This document shows positions 7,207-16,432 of a DNA stretch of 64,000 nucleotides, piece after piece; the stretch's first letter is position 1, and each line of letters begins with the position of its first letter. The stretch covers positions 101,205-165,204 of the forward strand of contig NZ_JAJSON010000019.1 of NCBI RefSeq assembly GCF_022410465.1, read 5' to 3'. The notes under the pieces were generated by a model. That model made no database searches. It was given only the letters and a program-made list of their open reading frames with translations, and was not told where the DNA came from. The DNA comes from Christiangramia crocea. Lineage in GTDB: Bacteria > Bacteroidota > Bacteroidia > Flavobacteriales > Flavobacteriaceae. The position numbers were made by a program, and so were the translations under genes.

Positions 7207-8664
7207 TTAATACCTCTTCAGAAGCCTGTTTATTATTTGGTTTATATCTACTGAAAACTGGAAACGGTATACCAGAAAAATATATAGAATCACCGTGATA
7301 CTGCCTTTCAGAAAAATGTCTATTACTGGATGTAATGAAAAGTCCCAGAAATAGAATCCAAAACTAAAAATAGTAGTAAGAAGGAATAGCCACCAGGTAT
7401 TTGAAGTAAATGGATGAATTTTAAATTTATTGAAGACAATAAATAGTTTTGAAGTGTTGTAGAGTGAAAAAGCCAGAAAACTGGCAAGAGCAGCCCCTTC
7501 TATTCCGAATTCAGGAATAAAAACTAAATTAAGAATAAAGGCAATTGCAACCAGAACAACTCCAACCCCAAGTACCAACCGGTAATAATCTGAATTGAAC
7601 AGAATACTGTTATTGTTACCCAAAAAATTATCATAGAGCTTGACTAAAGATATAAGAAGCACCACCAAAATGCTGATCTCATATTCTTCCGGTATCAACT
7701 CATACAGTGAATTGATGTTTGTAATGATAAGTATAAATATCAGTCCGCCAACGATTAAAAGGTTTAATGAGCTTTTTTCATAAATATCCTTCAGTCCAAG
7801 CTTATCTTTATTATTAAGCATTTCGGCCGTAAGAGGATGGGTTATTTGATGCATTGCTTTTTGTGGCACCGAAATTACCGTGGCTATATACACTGCAATG
7901 CCATAAATAGCTACATTCTCTATAGGCAGGTAGTATTCAATCATCACCTTATCCAGATCCAGAAGAACAGTGGCCACAGAAGCTGCAATTAAGATCAGTG
8001 ATGAATATTTCAGCACAGGAGAAAGGTTTTTTGGAAACTTTAAGCCAAACCTGGGCCTGTGAAGTGAAAAAGCATACATAGCCATTAAAATGGTGCGCAA
8101 TACAAATACACCGGAAATTGCATATATAAACACCTCCACTGAAATCCACTCAAAATAAACAGAAAAAAGTAGGATGCTAATACAAAATCTATGAAAGACT
8201 TCTTTCATAAAATTTCCAAAGGTGCTTTTATAATAGATCTTGGACCATGAAAAAAACACCTCAAAATAAGCTGTGGCAAGTGCAATAAGAAAGATTAGCC
8301 ATACATACGGCTGTACCAGATCGTTCTCTCCTTCAAAATAATTCAGCAGATATTCATAAAAAATCCATCCAAAACATCCTAACACAAGTGCGGCCAGGGC
8401 AGGAATTATAAGGACAAGGTTTAGCAACCGGTCCTGGTCACCTTTTGTTCTATAGGAAGTGAAGAATTTTATAAGTGTACTGTGTACTCCAAATATGAGG
8501 AAAGGCCAGATAAGGTTGGCTGCTGAAAGTAAAAAGCTCACCAATCCGTAATATTCCTGTTCTAGAAAATAAGTGAACAAGAAAAGGGTATTAACCGCCC
8601 CTATACCAAACCCGATATAGGTAGTCACCATGTTCTTAAAGGACTGGTTAATAATAACTCCCAT
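7207..8664 (-). CDS. Wzx-type oligosaccharide flippase
   Basis: A 485-residue integral membrane protein with about 12-14 hydrophobic helices spread over its whole length and short charged loops, matching polysaccharide biosynthesis/flippase proteins of the MOP superfamily that move lipid-linked glycans across the inner membrane. The N-terminus (INQSFKNMVTTYIGFGIGAVN) and a C-terminal pattern around FGIEGAALASFLAFSLYN are typical. Its ATG directly abuts the stop codon of the upstream glycosyltransferase with no gap, so the two are translationally coupled. Substrate unknown; the context suggests a surface polysaccharide or glycosylation glycan. Confidence 0.85.
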   Translation of the reverse strand: MGVIINQSFKNMVTTYIGFGIGAVNTLFLFTYFLEQEYYGLVSFLLSAANLIWPFLIFGVHSTLIKFFTSYRTKGDQDRLLNLVLIIPALAALVLGCFGWIFYEYLLNYFEGENDLVQPYVWLIFLIALATAYFEVFFSWSKIYYKSTFGNFMKEVFHRFCISILLFSVYFEWISVEVFIYAISGVFVLRTILMAMYAFSLHRPRFGLKFPKNLSPVLKYSSLILIAASVATVLLDLDKVMIEYYLPIENVAIYGIAVYIATVISVPQKAMHQITHPLTAEMLNNKDKLGLKDIYEKSSLNLLIVGGLIFILIITNINSLYELIPEEYEISILVVLLISLVKLYDNFLGNNNSILFNSDYYRLVLGVGVVLVAIAFILNLVFIPEFGIEGAALASFLAFSLYNTSKLFIVFNKFKIHPFTSNTWWLFLLTTIFSFGFYFWDFSLHPVIDIFLKGSITVILYIFLVYRFQFSVDINQIINRLLKRY

Positions 8665-9948
8665 TTATAGATTCTTAATCAAATTAGCCAGTTTTTCGGT
8701 TAGGGTTTTTCTGTGATAATCAGCTATATTATGAGAATTACTCAGTAAATCCTTCTGCTGATATTTCTGAAATTGTCTTAAAATATAAGATTTAATCCCA
8801 TTTATATCCCCATAATTATACATCTCTCCTGCCCCTGTTCGGGTTATTATTCTTTCAACATCCCAGTTCTCAGGCCCAATGGCCAGAATTGGTCGTTTTG
8901 CGGCAAGGTACTCGAATAACTTACCGGGAATAATGCCTTTAGTCTCTTCAGAATCTATTTCTATAAGCAGAAGTACTGAAGCTGATCTTTGGAGTTCCAG
9001 GGCTTTCGCATGACTAACATAACCTTCATTTTCCAAATAAGGCTGAATGGCGTTTTCGCTGATAATATCTAAAACCGCTTCACTTATTTTTCCAGCAAGT
9101 CTCAATCTGAAATTATTCGCGAATTCTTTATTCTCCTGAATCAACTCTCCAATGGCTTTCCACAATTGCGCCGGATTACGTTCAGATAACAGTGAGCCGA
9201 TATGCGCAAGCTCAAACTTATCATTTTCCGGCTCTTCTCGACTGATCTCGGCATCAAAACCATTGGTGATAACAGTTACCGGTTTTGAGGTCTTGGAATT
9301 GAACTCATCCCTTGTAGTAAAACTCGTGGTAATAATATGATCGGCTGTATTCAAAACACTTTTTTCCAATTCCTCATGCTTTTTTCTGGAGCTATCAGTA
9401 AGTTTGAGTTTCTCATGATAACCTATACGGGTCCAGGGATCCCTGAAATCAGCTACCCAGTTTATTCCAAGCTCTTCCTTTAGCTTTAGACCTATGAGAT
9501 GCAAACTATGTGGCGGCCCCGTAGTTATTATTGCATCATAATCTCCATTTTTCAATTCCTCTCTCAAAAAACTAACAGAAGGTTTAACCCAAAAGTTACG
9601 GGCATCGGGAATAAAAAAATTTCCCCTTATGTAAAGCATGGCCTTTTGCATGGCCGACTGATTTTCTTCTTTTGAAATGATCCCGGAACTAATAGTCTCG
9701 GTTTCCTTTTTTGAAAAAAGTCCGGCAATGGAATAAGGTTCAAATATCTTCTTCTTGATCACTTTCACCCCATCAGGAATTTCCGATTCAAAGCTCTTAT
9801 CTATTATCGGATAACTCGGGTTCTCTGGTGCATATACTACTGGTTCCACACCAAAATGTCGTAAATATTTCACGAATTTCAGCCAGCGCTGCACTCCGGG
9901 TCCACCTGCGGGTGGCCAGTAATATGTTATGATGAGAACTTTTTTCAT
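8665..9948 (-). CDS. Glycosyltransferase, family 4-like
   Basis: A 427-residue GT-B fold enzyme. The N-terminus ITYYWPPAGGPGVQRW is the glycine-rich acceptor-side loop typical of GT4-like proteins in Bacteroidota. The second Rossmann half includes HIGSLLSERNP (about residue 253) and the donor-binding region GIIPGKLFEYLAAKRPILAI, in which the acidic E of KLFEYLA is the usual nucleotide-sugar ribose contact. It probably adds one sugar to a lipid-linked glycan in the cytoplasm. Downstream it abuts the flippase; upstream, 22 bases separate it from the YfhO gene. Donor and acceptor cannot be read from sequence. Confidence 0.87.
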   Translation of the reverse strand: MKKVLIITYYWPPAGGPGVQRWLKFVKYLRHFGVEPVVYAPENPSYPIIDKSFESEIPDGVKVIKKKIFEPYSIAGLFSKKETETISSGIISKEENQSAMQKAMLYIRGNFFIPDARNFWVKPSVSFLREELKNGDYDAIITTGPPHSLHLIGLKLKEELGINWVADFRDPWTRIGYHEKLKLTDSSRKKHEELEKSVLNTADHIITTSFTTRDEFNSKTSKPVTVITNGFDAEISREEPENDKFELAHIGSLLSERNPAQLWKAIGELIQENKEFANNFRLRLAGKISEAVLDIISENAIQPYLENEGYVSHAKALELQRSASVLLLIEIDSEETKGIIPGKLFEYLAAKRPILAIGPENWDVERIITRTGAGEMYNYGDINGIKSYILRQFQKYQQKDLLSNSHNIADYHRKTLTEKLANLIKNL

Positions 9949-9970
9949 TCAGATATAAGAATGGAGAACA

Positions 9971-12385
9971 TCAATTTCTTTTTTTCAGTTCGTAACCAAC
10001 TCCGCCAATTAGAACAAGGCCGATTAAAACTGAGCTAATAAGGGCTATAGTACTTCCTGTTTGTATAACTTCAGGCTCAAATTTAAATGTTATTTCATGT
10101 TCTCCTGCTGGCACATTCATCGCCCTTAATACATAATCTGCCTGTACATGAGGTACTGCCTTTCCATCTAGATATGCCTGCCAGCCAGGCTGATAATAAG
10201 ATTCTGAAAAAACGACGAACTGACCTGATTCTGCTGAGACTTTATATTTCAATTCATTAGGCTGCTGACTCACAAGCTCTATCCTGGCATTTGTATCATA
10301 ATTAAAATCCTCGTTTACTTCTTCTTTAAATTTTTCATTAATCACAGCAGTCCTCTGCAGGTCGGTATCATTTAAGGCAAGTATCTCTTCATCTGCATCT
10401 CCTACCCATTTGATATTTTCCACGAACCAGGCATTTCCAAAAGCATTTGGGTTTTGCTGCGCCTGATTTCCTTCTTCGGTAGGAACAATAAAATATTTCA
10501 CATTCAGCATATTTAAAATCTGCATGTTATTCTCTGAAATATAGAAGTCATACAGATCCTGAATTCTTCCGGGTTTAGCCGCATGATATCCTCCCAGTGC
10601 ATTGTGGAAATAAGAAGTTCTTCCTGTATTGAAAGGGTTACCCGACACATCGAAAACACGGTAATGTGAAGTATCCTGTAATATGGCAGCATCGGCTTCC
10701 TGCATTTCATATGGTTGTTCCATTTCCCTTGCCTGAACGAAGTCATCCCGGTTCACATACCGAAGGTCAACCCCGATAAGGTCTACCAGGAAAAGAATTG
10801 TGAATCCGCCTATTACGAAATTCCTGTTTATTTTACCAAGAAGATATACCCAAATAAGACCTGCAGAAAGAAGTACAAATATTAAGGAGCGCAACACATC
10901 AGAGGTGAAAATAGCTTTTCGGTCCTCTTCTAGAGCATCCATAAAGTCCATTCCGAATTGCTGATTATATATAGCATCATTGGCACCGGTAAAATCGAAG
11001 AGTATAGATTTGAAAAGCAGGAAAACAAGAAGCAATCCGCCTGTAATGATCGCCGACCACTTTAAAGCATAGGACTTTTCCTCTTCTTTAACTTTTTCAT
11101 TAAAAAGCTTATAAAGCCCGAAAACAGCCATTACAGGTAAGCATAACTCAAGGATCACCTGAACCGAAGAGACCGCCCTGAATTTGTTATATAACGGCAC
11201 AAAATCAATAAAGAACTGTGTTAAAAATCCGAAGTTCCTACCCCAGCTTAAAAGAAGTGCGAGAATACTTGCTCCTATTATCCACCATTTCAACCTACCT
11301 CGTACAAGGAAGAGTGCAAAAACGAATAGAAATATTACTGCAGCACCAATATAAGCCGGAGCTTTCACATAGGTCTGGTCTCCCCAGTAGGTCGGTACAT
11401 TTTTCGCGAAATCGGCCGCCTGAATACTGGAAGCTCCAATTTTTCTTATCGCATCATAGACATTCGAGTCCCTACCTAAATTCTCAGAACTTCCTCCTCC
11501 CATAAATCGCGGAACAAAAAGATTGAAGCTCTCCAGGACGCCATAACTGTATTCAGTAATATAGTCGAAACCTAATCCCGATTTTTCTTTCGGAGTTCCA
11601 TCTGGCTTAATGCTAAGTCCTGAATCTCCCCGGGTACTGAATTGAGTATATTCACTGGTGGCCATAAGATTAGTGGCGTTGGCGGCAATAGCGAGAATAA
11701 CGGCTATCACCATCACTCCTATAGATTTAAAAAACTGAGGAAGCAGTTTTTTCCTGTAAGCGTCTATTAAATAAGCGATTCCAAGAACAATTACCAGCAG
11801 CAGGAGATAATAGGTCATCTGGAAGTGATTGGCCTGTATTTCAAGGGCCATTGCGACAGCCAGCAATAAAAAGCTCCAAATATTCCTATTCCGAAAAACA
11901 GCAATGATACCGGCCAGAACCATAGGCATATAAGCAATCGCATGTGCCTTGGCATTATGCCCCACTCCCAGGATTATAATAAGATAAGTGGAAAACCCGA
12001 AAGCTATAGCCCCCAGAAATGCAAGTTTATAATCTAATTTCAAACAGAGTAGTAATATGTAAAATCCTATGAAATAAAGGAACAAATAATCAGCAGGTCT
12101 TGGAAGGAACCTTAATATACTATCCAGTTTTTTTACATAATTATGCGGGTAATGAGCTCCCAGCTGGTAAGTGGGCATTCCACCAAAGGCCGCATCTGTC
12201 CAGTAAGGTTCTTCTCCGTTATCGGCACGAAAGTCTGTCTGCTCCTTTGCCATCCCGATATACTGAACTATATCGCTCTGGAAGATCTCCTTTCCCTGGA
12301 GAACAGGATTAAAATAGAATAAAGATAAAATGATAAAACCTGCCAGTACGAACAGGTGTGGTAAGAATTGCTTCAGTTTAGCCAT
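9971..12385 (-). CDS. YfhO-family membrane protein (GT-C-like glycosyltransferase)
   Basis: An 804-residue polytopic protein with about 12-14 membrane helices, then a large C-terminal extracytoplasmic domain (about residues 560-775) and a last membrane helix close to the C-terminus. The first extracytoplasmic loop has QSDIVQYIGMAKE and EPYWTDAAFGGMPTYQLG, with conserved Asp residues as in YfhO/GT-C enzymes that use polyprenyl-phosphate sugars. The C-terminal FSESYYQPGWQAYLDGK and MNVPAGEHEITFKFEP are hallmarks of the family in Bacteroidota. It is the first or second gene of a glycan operon with the glycosyltransferase and flippase. It probably transfers a sugar to a surface glycan or lipid; the acceptor is unknown. 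Confidence 0.85.
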   Translation of the reverse strand: MAKLKQFLPHLFVLAGFIILSLFYFNPVLQGKEIFQSDIVQYIGMAKEQTDFRADNGEEPYWTDAAFGGMPTYQLGAHYPHNYVKKLDSILRFLPRPADYLFLYFIGFYILLLCLKLDYKLAFLGAIAFGFSTYLIIILGVGHNAKAHAIAYMPMVLAGIIAVFRNRNIWSFLLLAVAMALEIQANHFQMTYYLLLLVIVLGIAYLIDAYRKKLLPQFFKSIGVMVIAVILAIAANATNLMATSEYTQFSTRGDSGLSIKPDGTPKEKSGLGFDYITEYSYGVLESFNLFVPRFMGGGSSENLGRDSNVYDAIRKIGASSIQAADFAKNVPTYWGDQTYVKAPAYIGAAVIFLFVFALFLVRGRLKWWIIGASILALLLSWGRNFGFLTQFFIDFVPLYNKFRAVSSVQVILELCLPVMAVFGLYKLFNEKVKEEEKSYALKWSAIITGGLLLVFLLFKSILFDFTGANDAIYNQQFGMDFMDALEEDRKAIFTSDVLRSLIFVLLSAGLIWVYLLGKINRNFVIGGFTILFLVDLIGVDLRYVNRDDFVQAREMEQPYEMQEADAAILQDTSHYRVFDVSGNPFNTGRTSYFHNALGGYHAAKPGRIQDLYDFYISENNMQILNMLNVKYFIVPTEEGNQAQQNPNAFGNAWFVENIKWVGDADEEILALNDTDLQRTAVINEKFKEEVNEDFNYDTNARIELVSQQPNELKYKVSAESGQFVVFSESYYQPGWQAYLDGKAVPHVQADYVLRAMNVPAGEHEITFKFEPEVIQTGSTIALISSVLIGLVLIGGVGYELKKRN

Positions 12386-12461
12386 TAATCGGACTTTAGA
12401 TTTTAATCACAATATTTGTGTAAAAGCAAAGGCTTAGCCAAGGCTTTGTTAAAATCCGAAA

Positions 12462-12746
12462 TTAATCAATTTCTTCGTAATCGATATATTCACCTACTTT
12501 TTTATTAGATCGCCTACTGGATTTGGCTTTTTTATCAACAGTCACATTCCCTTTTTTGTTTCCCGGTTTCTCCTGTGCTCCACCAAATTGTTGATTAAAC
12601 TGTTGTTCAAACTTACGTCCCATTCGCTTCATAAAATACTTCAATAATATGGGACCAAAATACCGTAGTAATATTTTAAGACCAAAGTATACTAACAAAA
12701 CGATAAGAACCGTTTTCAATACTCCCGATAATGATGCTTCTAACAT
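12462..12746 (-). CDS. DUF4834 family small membrane protein
   Basis: A 94-residue protein with an N-terminal hydrophobic helix (about residues 8-34, including a GLKILLRYFGPILLKYF amphipathic stretch), a Gln-rich middle and a Lys/Arg-rich tail ending with acidic EYIDYEEID. This is the DUF4834 pattern, found just in front of YfhO-family genes in Bacteroidota. It lies 76 bases upstream of YfhO in the same direction, so it is likely part of the same transcript and may assist the YfhO enzyme at the inner membrane. A CAAAAATA box (minus-strand TATTTTTG) at 12762-12769 lies 15 bases before its ATG. Function unknown. Confidence 0.8.
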   Translation of the reverse strand: MLEASLSGVLKTVLIVLLVYFGLKILLRYFGPILLKYFMKRMGRKFEQQFNQQFGGAQEKPGNKKGNVTVDKKAKSSRRSNKKVGEYIDYEEID

Positions 12747-12853
12747 TGTCTAAGCTTTTTGCAAAAATAAAAATAAGCCTTCACAATCATGAAAGCTTCA
12801 GCGATAAAATTATAATAAAACTTATATATTTGAGACAACCAAGCCTAGTAATT

Positions 12854-13825
12854 ATGCGTAAATCAGCCTTATTTAGCCTTCTGTTCATTCTAGGAACCAC
12901 GCTCCAAGCCCAATATACCGAAACCATTAATTCCAATCGGCCCGGACAGTCCCAGGGAGCCTTTGCGGTTGGAACAAATGTGATCCAACTGGAAACCGGT
13001 GCTTATTTTGGAAATGATGAGCATTCCGCTTTCGCCAGTACTACAGATATTTGGGGAATTGATTATCAGCTCAGATATGGATTGCTTTTTGAGAATCTTG
13101 AACTCAACCTTACTGGAGCTTTTGAAAACCAGGATATTTCGCGGAATTTTCTGGGAACTCCGGATGAGTCGACTGTCAGAAATTTCAAGTCAAATACCAT
13201 AGGTGCTAAATATTTAATATTTGATCCCTATAAAAGCCTCGAAGAAGATAAACCCAATCTATATAGCTGGAAGGCAAATCAGCGGTTTAAATGGAAAAAG
13301 CTAATCCCTGCAGTATCCCTTTATGCCGGAGCAAACTTTTCATTCGGGGATAATCCATACCTCTATGAAGGGGAAGGAAAATTTAGTCCGAAAGCAGCTA
13401 TCATCACCCAGAATAATTGGGGAAGATGGGTACTGGTAATGAATTTTATTGGTGATAAACTCTCTGAAGAATACCGGTCTTATACTGCTATGGCCACATT
13501 AACACATGCTATCAGTCAAAAATTTGCCGTTTTTGGTGAATATCAGAGTATATGGAGTGATATCTATGCAGATGATCTTGTTCGCGCCGGTGCAGCTTAC
13601 CTGGTAGGTAAAGATTTGCAATTTGACGTTGCAGGCCTGATCAACTTTAAAGACACCCCTTCAAGATGGCAAGTGGCTGCAGGAGTTTCTTACAGGTTTG
13701 ATCTGCATAAAATGGATGAATTTCTTGAGGATTCAAATGAAGGCAACAAAAGAAGACGAAGAAGCGAAAAATTTGGAAGGGAAAACGAAAATGAAGTTGA
13801 AGGAAATGGAGATAGAGGTCAATAA
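12854..13825 (+). CDS. Outer-membrane transporter-like beta-barrel protein
   Basis: A 323-residue protein starting MRKSALFSLLFILGTTLQAQ, a clear signal peptide. An upstream ATG in frame (12731) would add 41 non-signal residues overlapping the divergent DUF4834 start, so 12854 is preferred; a TATATTTG box at 12825-12832 supports it. The mature part opens YTETINSNRPGQSQGAFAVG, typical of the phenol-degradation-type outer-membrane transporter family, followed by alternating beta strands to AAGVSYRFDL at about residue 284. After this last strand there is an unusual 38-residue charged tail rich in Arg, Glu and Asn. Substrate unknown. Confidence 0.78.
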   Translation: MRKSALFSLLFILGTTLQAQYTETINSNRPGQSQGAFAVGTNVIQLETGAYFGNDEHSAFASTTDIWGIDYQLRYGLLFENLELNLTGAFENQDISRNFLGTPDESTVRNFKSNTIGAKYLIFDPYKSLEEDKPNLYSWKANQRFKWKKLIPAVSLYAGANFSFGDNPYLYEGEGKFSPKAAIITQNNWGRWVLVMNFIGDKLSEEYRSYTAMATLTHAISQKFAVFGEYQSIWSDIYADDLVRAGAAYLVGKDLQFDVAGLINFKDTPSRWQVAAGVSYRFDLHKMDEFLEDSNEGNKRRRRSEKFGRENENEVEGNGDRGQ

Positions 13826-13849
13826 GAATTATAAAGCTATCAATATAAT

Positions 13850-13888
13850 AAAAGAAAATCCCCCGCAATTAGCGGGGGATTTTCTTTT
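13850..13888. terminator. Strong bidirectional terminator
   Basis: A perfect 17-bp stem (13850-13866 with 13872-13888), loop aatta, GC-rich core cccccgc and A/T arms on both sides. It separates the outer-membrane protein (plus) from the alpha-oxoamine synthase (minus). Confidence 0.95.
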
Positions 13889-13911
13889 ATATACTTTTAT
13901 ATAAGTGAATG

Positions 13912-15174
13912 TTATTTATTCGACATTGCTGCTGTCACAGATGCAGAAAGCCTTTTATAGGTTCCATTCTCCAGTCTTTCACGAATCGCAGAGAAGGCAT
14001 CAAGTGTTTGTTCAACATCCTCTAAAGTATGGGTAGCAGTAGGGATCATTCTAAGAAGGATAAGTCCCTTAGGAATTACAGGATAAACCACTATTGAACA
14101 GAATACCCCATGGTTCTCCCTAAGATCTTTTACTAAGGCCATAGCCTCAGGAATACTTCCTTTCAGGTAAACCGGAGTCACACAACTCTGAGTGGTTCCT
14201 ATGTCAAATCCGCGATCCTTCAGACCGTTTTGAAGAGCATTTACATTTTCCCAAAGCTTTTCTTTAAGCTCCGGCATTGTCCTTAACATTTCCAGACGTT
14301 TCAATGCTCCCACAACCAACTGCATTTGAAGTGATTTGGCGAACATTTGTGAACGAAGATTATACTTAAGGTAATCTATAATTTCTTTATCACTGGCAAT
14401 AAAAGCCCCCGTACTCGCAAGAGATTTAGCAAAAGTTGCAAAATAAACGTCTATTTCATCCTGTACTCCCTGCTCTTCTCCTGCACCGGCACCTGTTTTA
14501 CCAAGGGTTCCAAAACCATGAGCATCATCTACAAACAGTCTGAAATTATATTTTTTCTTCAGCTCAACGATCTCCTTTAGCTTTCCCTGTTCTCCACGCA
14601 TTCCGAAAACTCCTTCTGAAATAAGCAAAATTCCTCCACCTGTCTGCTCAGCGATCTTGGTTGCTCTCTGAAGGTTCTTCTCGATACTTTCCATATCGTT
14701 ATGCTTATAGGTAAACCTTTGCCCCAAGTGGAGTCTTACTCCATCTATAATACATGCGTGCGCATCTACATCATAAACTATAACATCCTGCTTGGACACA
14801 AGGGCATCAATAGTAGAAACCATTCCCTGATATCCGAAATTAAGGAGATATGCTGACTGTTTATTAACGAAAGAAGCAAGTTCATCCTGAAGTTTTTCGT
14901 GAAGATCTGTATGACCACTCATCATTCTCGCTCCCATGGGATATGCAGATCCATATTCTGCAGCTGCCTCAGCATCTACTTTACGAACTTCGGGGTGGTT
15001 AGCCAGGCCAAGATAATCGTTGATACTCCATGTAATAACTTCCTTACCACGGAATTTCATTCTATTTGAGATGGGTCCTTCCAGTTTAGGAAAAACGAAG
15101 TATCCTTCTGCCTGTTCTGCCCATTTACCTAGCGGTCCTTTGTCTTTGTAAATTTTATCAAATAAATCCTTCAT
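13912..15174 (-). CDS. Alpha-oxoamine synthase (serine palmitoyltransferase / cysteate acyltransferase type)
   Basis: A 420-residue PLP fold-type I enzyme that joins an amino acid to an acyl thioester with loss of CO2. Visible motifs are the substrate region SINDYLGLANHPEV, DVDAHACIIDG, the PLP Asp-X-Ala-His motif in VDDAHGFGTLGKTGAG, and the Schiff-base Lys in YFATFAKSLASTGAF. The family includes glycine C-acetyltransferase, AONS, serine palmitoyltransferase and the cysteate acyltransferase of capnine synthesis. No tdh gene (for the threonine pathway) or biotin gene is nearby. The upstream neighbour is a cysteine-synthase-like enzyme, which favours a long-chain base role (sphingoid or sulfonolipid). 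It has its own TTTG-N21-TATTTTTG promoter. Confidence 0.85.
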   Translation of the reverse strand: MKDLFDKIYKDKGPLGKWAEQAEGYFVFPKLEGPISNRMKFRGKEVITWSINDYLGLANHPEVRKVDAEAAAEYGSAYPMGARMMSGHTDLHEKLQDELASFVNKQSAYLLNFGYQGMVSTIDALVSKQDVIVYDVDAHACIIDGVRLHLGQRFTYKHNDMESIEKNLQRATKIAEQTGGGILLISEGVFGMRGEQGKLKEIVELKKKYNFRLFVDDAHGFGTLGKTGAGAGEEQGVQDEIDVYFATFAKSLASTGAFIASDKEIIDYLKYNLRSQMFAKSLQMQLVVGALKRLEMLRTMPELKEKLWENVNALQNGLKDRGFDIGTTQSCVTPVYLKGSIPEAMALVKDLRENHGVFCSIVVYPVIPKGLILLRMIPTATHTLEDVEQTLDAFSAIRERLENGTYKRLSASVTAAMSNK

Positions 15175-15196
15175 CGGTCATTTTTTAGACGAGCCG

Positions 15197-15229
15197 CAAA
15201 AATACTGAAATTTGGCCCAATTCTACAAA
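15197..15229 (-). promoter_or_regulatory. Flavobacterial promoter of the alpha-oxoamine synthase gene
   Basis: Minus-strand TTTG (15226-15229), a 21-base spacer, then TATTTTTG (15197-15204): a full match to TTTG-N19-21-TAnnTTTG. Transcription would start near 15190, only about 15 bases before the ATG. It lies after the terminator of the cysteine-synthase-like gene, so the two genes can be expressed separately. Confidence 0.78.
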
Positions 15230-15258
15230 GTAAATTTTAAACATTGAAAGCTAAGAAA

Positions 15259-15295
15259 AACAAAAGCATCCTACAAAAAATAGGATGCTTTTGTT
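15259..15295 (-). terminator. Intrinsic terminator after the cysteine-synthase-like gene
   Basis: Perfect 15-bp stem aacaaaagcatccta (15259-15273) with taggatgcttttgtt (15281-15295), 7-base loop, followed on the minus strand by a T-rich run. It lies 22 bases past the stop of the 15317-16357 gene. Confidence 0.92.
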
Positions 15296-15316
15296 AATAA
15301 ATGTTAATAATACCTT

Positions 15317-16357
15317 TTACTTGATGATTTCTATGGTTTGAGAGGACACTTCGTTCTTTGTATCGAAGAATCCCTGTTCGCTCATCCAGTCATCACTATA
15401 AATCTTGCTCATATAACGTGAACCATGATCTGGAAAGATCATGACCACTTTAGAGTTCTTATCAAATTCCCCTTCTTCATAAAACTGTTTTAATCCCTGC
15501 ATTGCAGCACCACTTGTATAACCTACAAACAGTCCTTCTTTTCTTGCCAGTTCACGGGCCGTATGCGCTGCATCTTCATCACTTACTTTTATGAATTTAT
15601 CTATACTATCAAAATCTGTAGCGGTAGGAATTAAGTTCTTTCCTAAACCTTCGATCCTGTATGGATAGATCTCTTCTTCATCAAATTCCCTGGTTTCATG
15701 ATACTTCTTCAAAACAGATCCAAATGCATCAATACCAAGAATCCTGATATCTGGATTCTGTTCCTTCAAATATCTTGCAGTGCCCGAAATAGTTCCTCCG
15801 GTTCCGCTGCATGCTACCAAATGTGTTATTTCACCTTCAGTTTGCTTCCAGATCTCAGGACCAGTTGAATTAAAGTGGGCATCTATATTAAGTTCGTTGA
15901 AGTACTGATTTATGTAAACCGAACCTTTGATCTCCTGATGAAGTCTTTTTGCTACCTGATAATAAGAGCGAGAATCATCGGCTGCTACATTCGCAGGACA
16001 CACATACACTTTGGCCCCCATCGTTTTGAGCATATCTATCTTATCTTTGGAAGATTTTGAGCTCACCGCCAGGATACAGTCATAACCTTTTATGATACTC
16101 ACCATCGCAATACTGAATCCAGTGTTTCCGGAGGTAGTTTCAATAATGGTGTTTCCAGGTTTCAGGATACCATTTCTTTCGGCTTCTTCTATGATGTAAA
16201 GGGCTATTCTGTCTTTTGTGGAATGCCCAGGATTAAAGGCTTCTACTTTAGCGAAATATTTTCCTTTATAATCACTGGTTATTTTGTTAAGGTGAATTAA
16301 CGGCGTATTACCTATGAGTTGCAATACATTGTCATAAACCTGCAAGTCTTCTCTCAT
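15317..16357 (-). CDS. Cysteine-synthase-like PLP enzyme (candidate cysteate synthase)
   Basis: A 346-residue fold-type II PLP enzyme of the cysteine synthase / CBS family. [11 protein letters not shown] opens the fold; Lys48 in [11 protein letters not shown] is the Schiff-base lysine; [12 protein letters not shown] binds the substrate carboxylate; [16 protein letters not shown] binds PLP phosphate. The asparagine loop reads PGHST in place of the usual PSFSV or PSGSV, and the C-terminus is longer than in simple CysK proteins. Lying next to a serine-palmitoyltransferase-like gene, it may make L-cysteate (or a related amino acid) for sulfonolipid synthesis. That is inference from context; an ordinary cysteine synthase remains possible. 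Confidence 0.82.
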   Translation of the reverse strand: MREDLQVYDNVLQLIGNTPLIHLNKITSDYKGKYFAKVEAFNPGHSTKDRIALYIIEEAERNGILKPGNTIIETTSGNTGFSIAMVSIIKGYDCILAVSSKSSKDKIDMLKTMGAKVYVCPANVAADDSRSYYQVAKRLHQEIKGSVYINQYFNELNIDAHFNSTGPEIWKQTEGEITHLVACSGTGGTISGTARYLKEQNPDIRILGIDAFGSVLKKYHETREFDEEEIYPYRIEGLGKNLIPTATDFDSIDKFIKVSDEDAAHTARELARKEGLFVGYTSGAAMQGLKQFYEEGEFDKNSKVVMIFPDHGSRYMSKIYSDDWMSEQGFFDTKNEVSSQTIEIIK

Positions 16358-16432
16358 AAATCGAAGTTTCTATTTACAAAAGGTTCCTAACAAATTCTTA
16401 AGAACCGGTCAAATTTAAGGCAAATTTTTTAA

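Noticed and set aside
12731..12853. Upstream start for the outer-membrane transporter
   Set aside because: It would bury the signal peptide behind 41 residues and overlap the start of the divergent DUF4834 gene.
13912..15174. Glycine C-acetyltransferase (kbl) as the function of the oxoamine synthase
   Set aside because: No threonine dehydrogenase gene is adjacent, and the cysteine-synthase-like neighbour points to lipid-base synthesis; not fully excluded.
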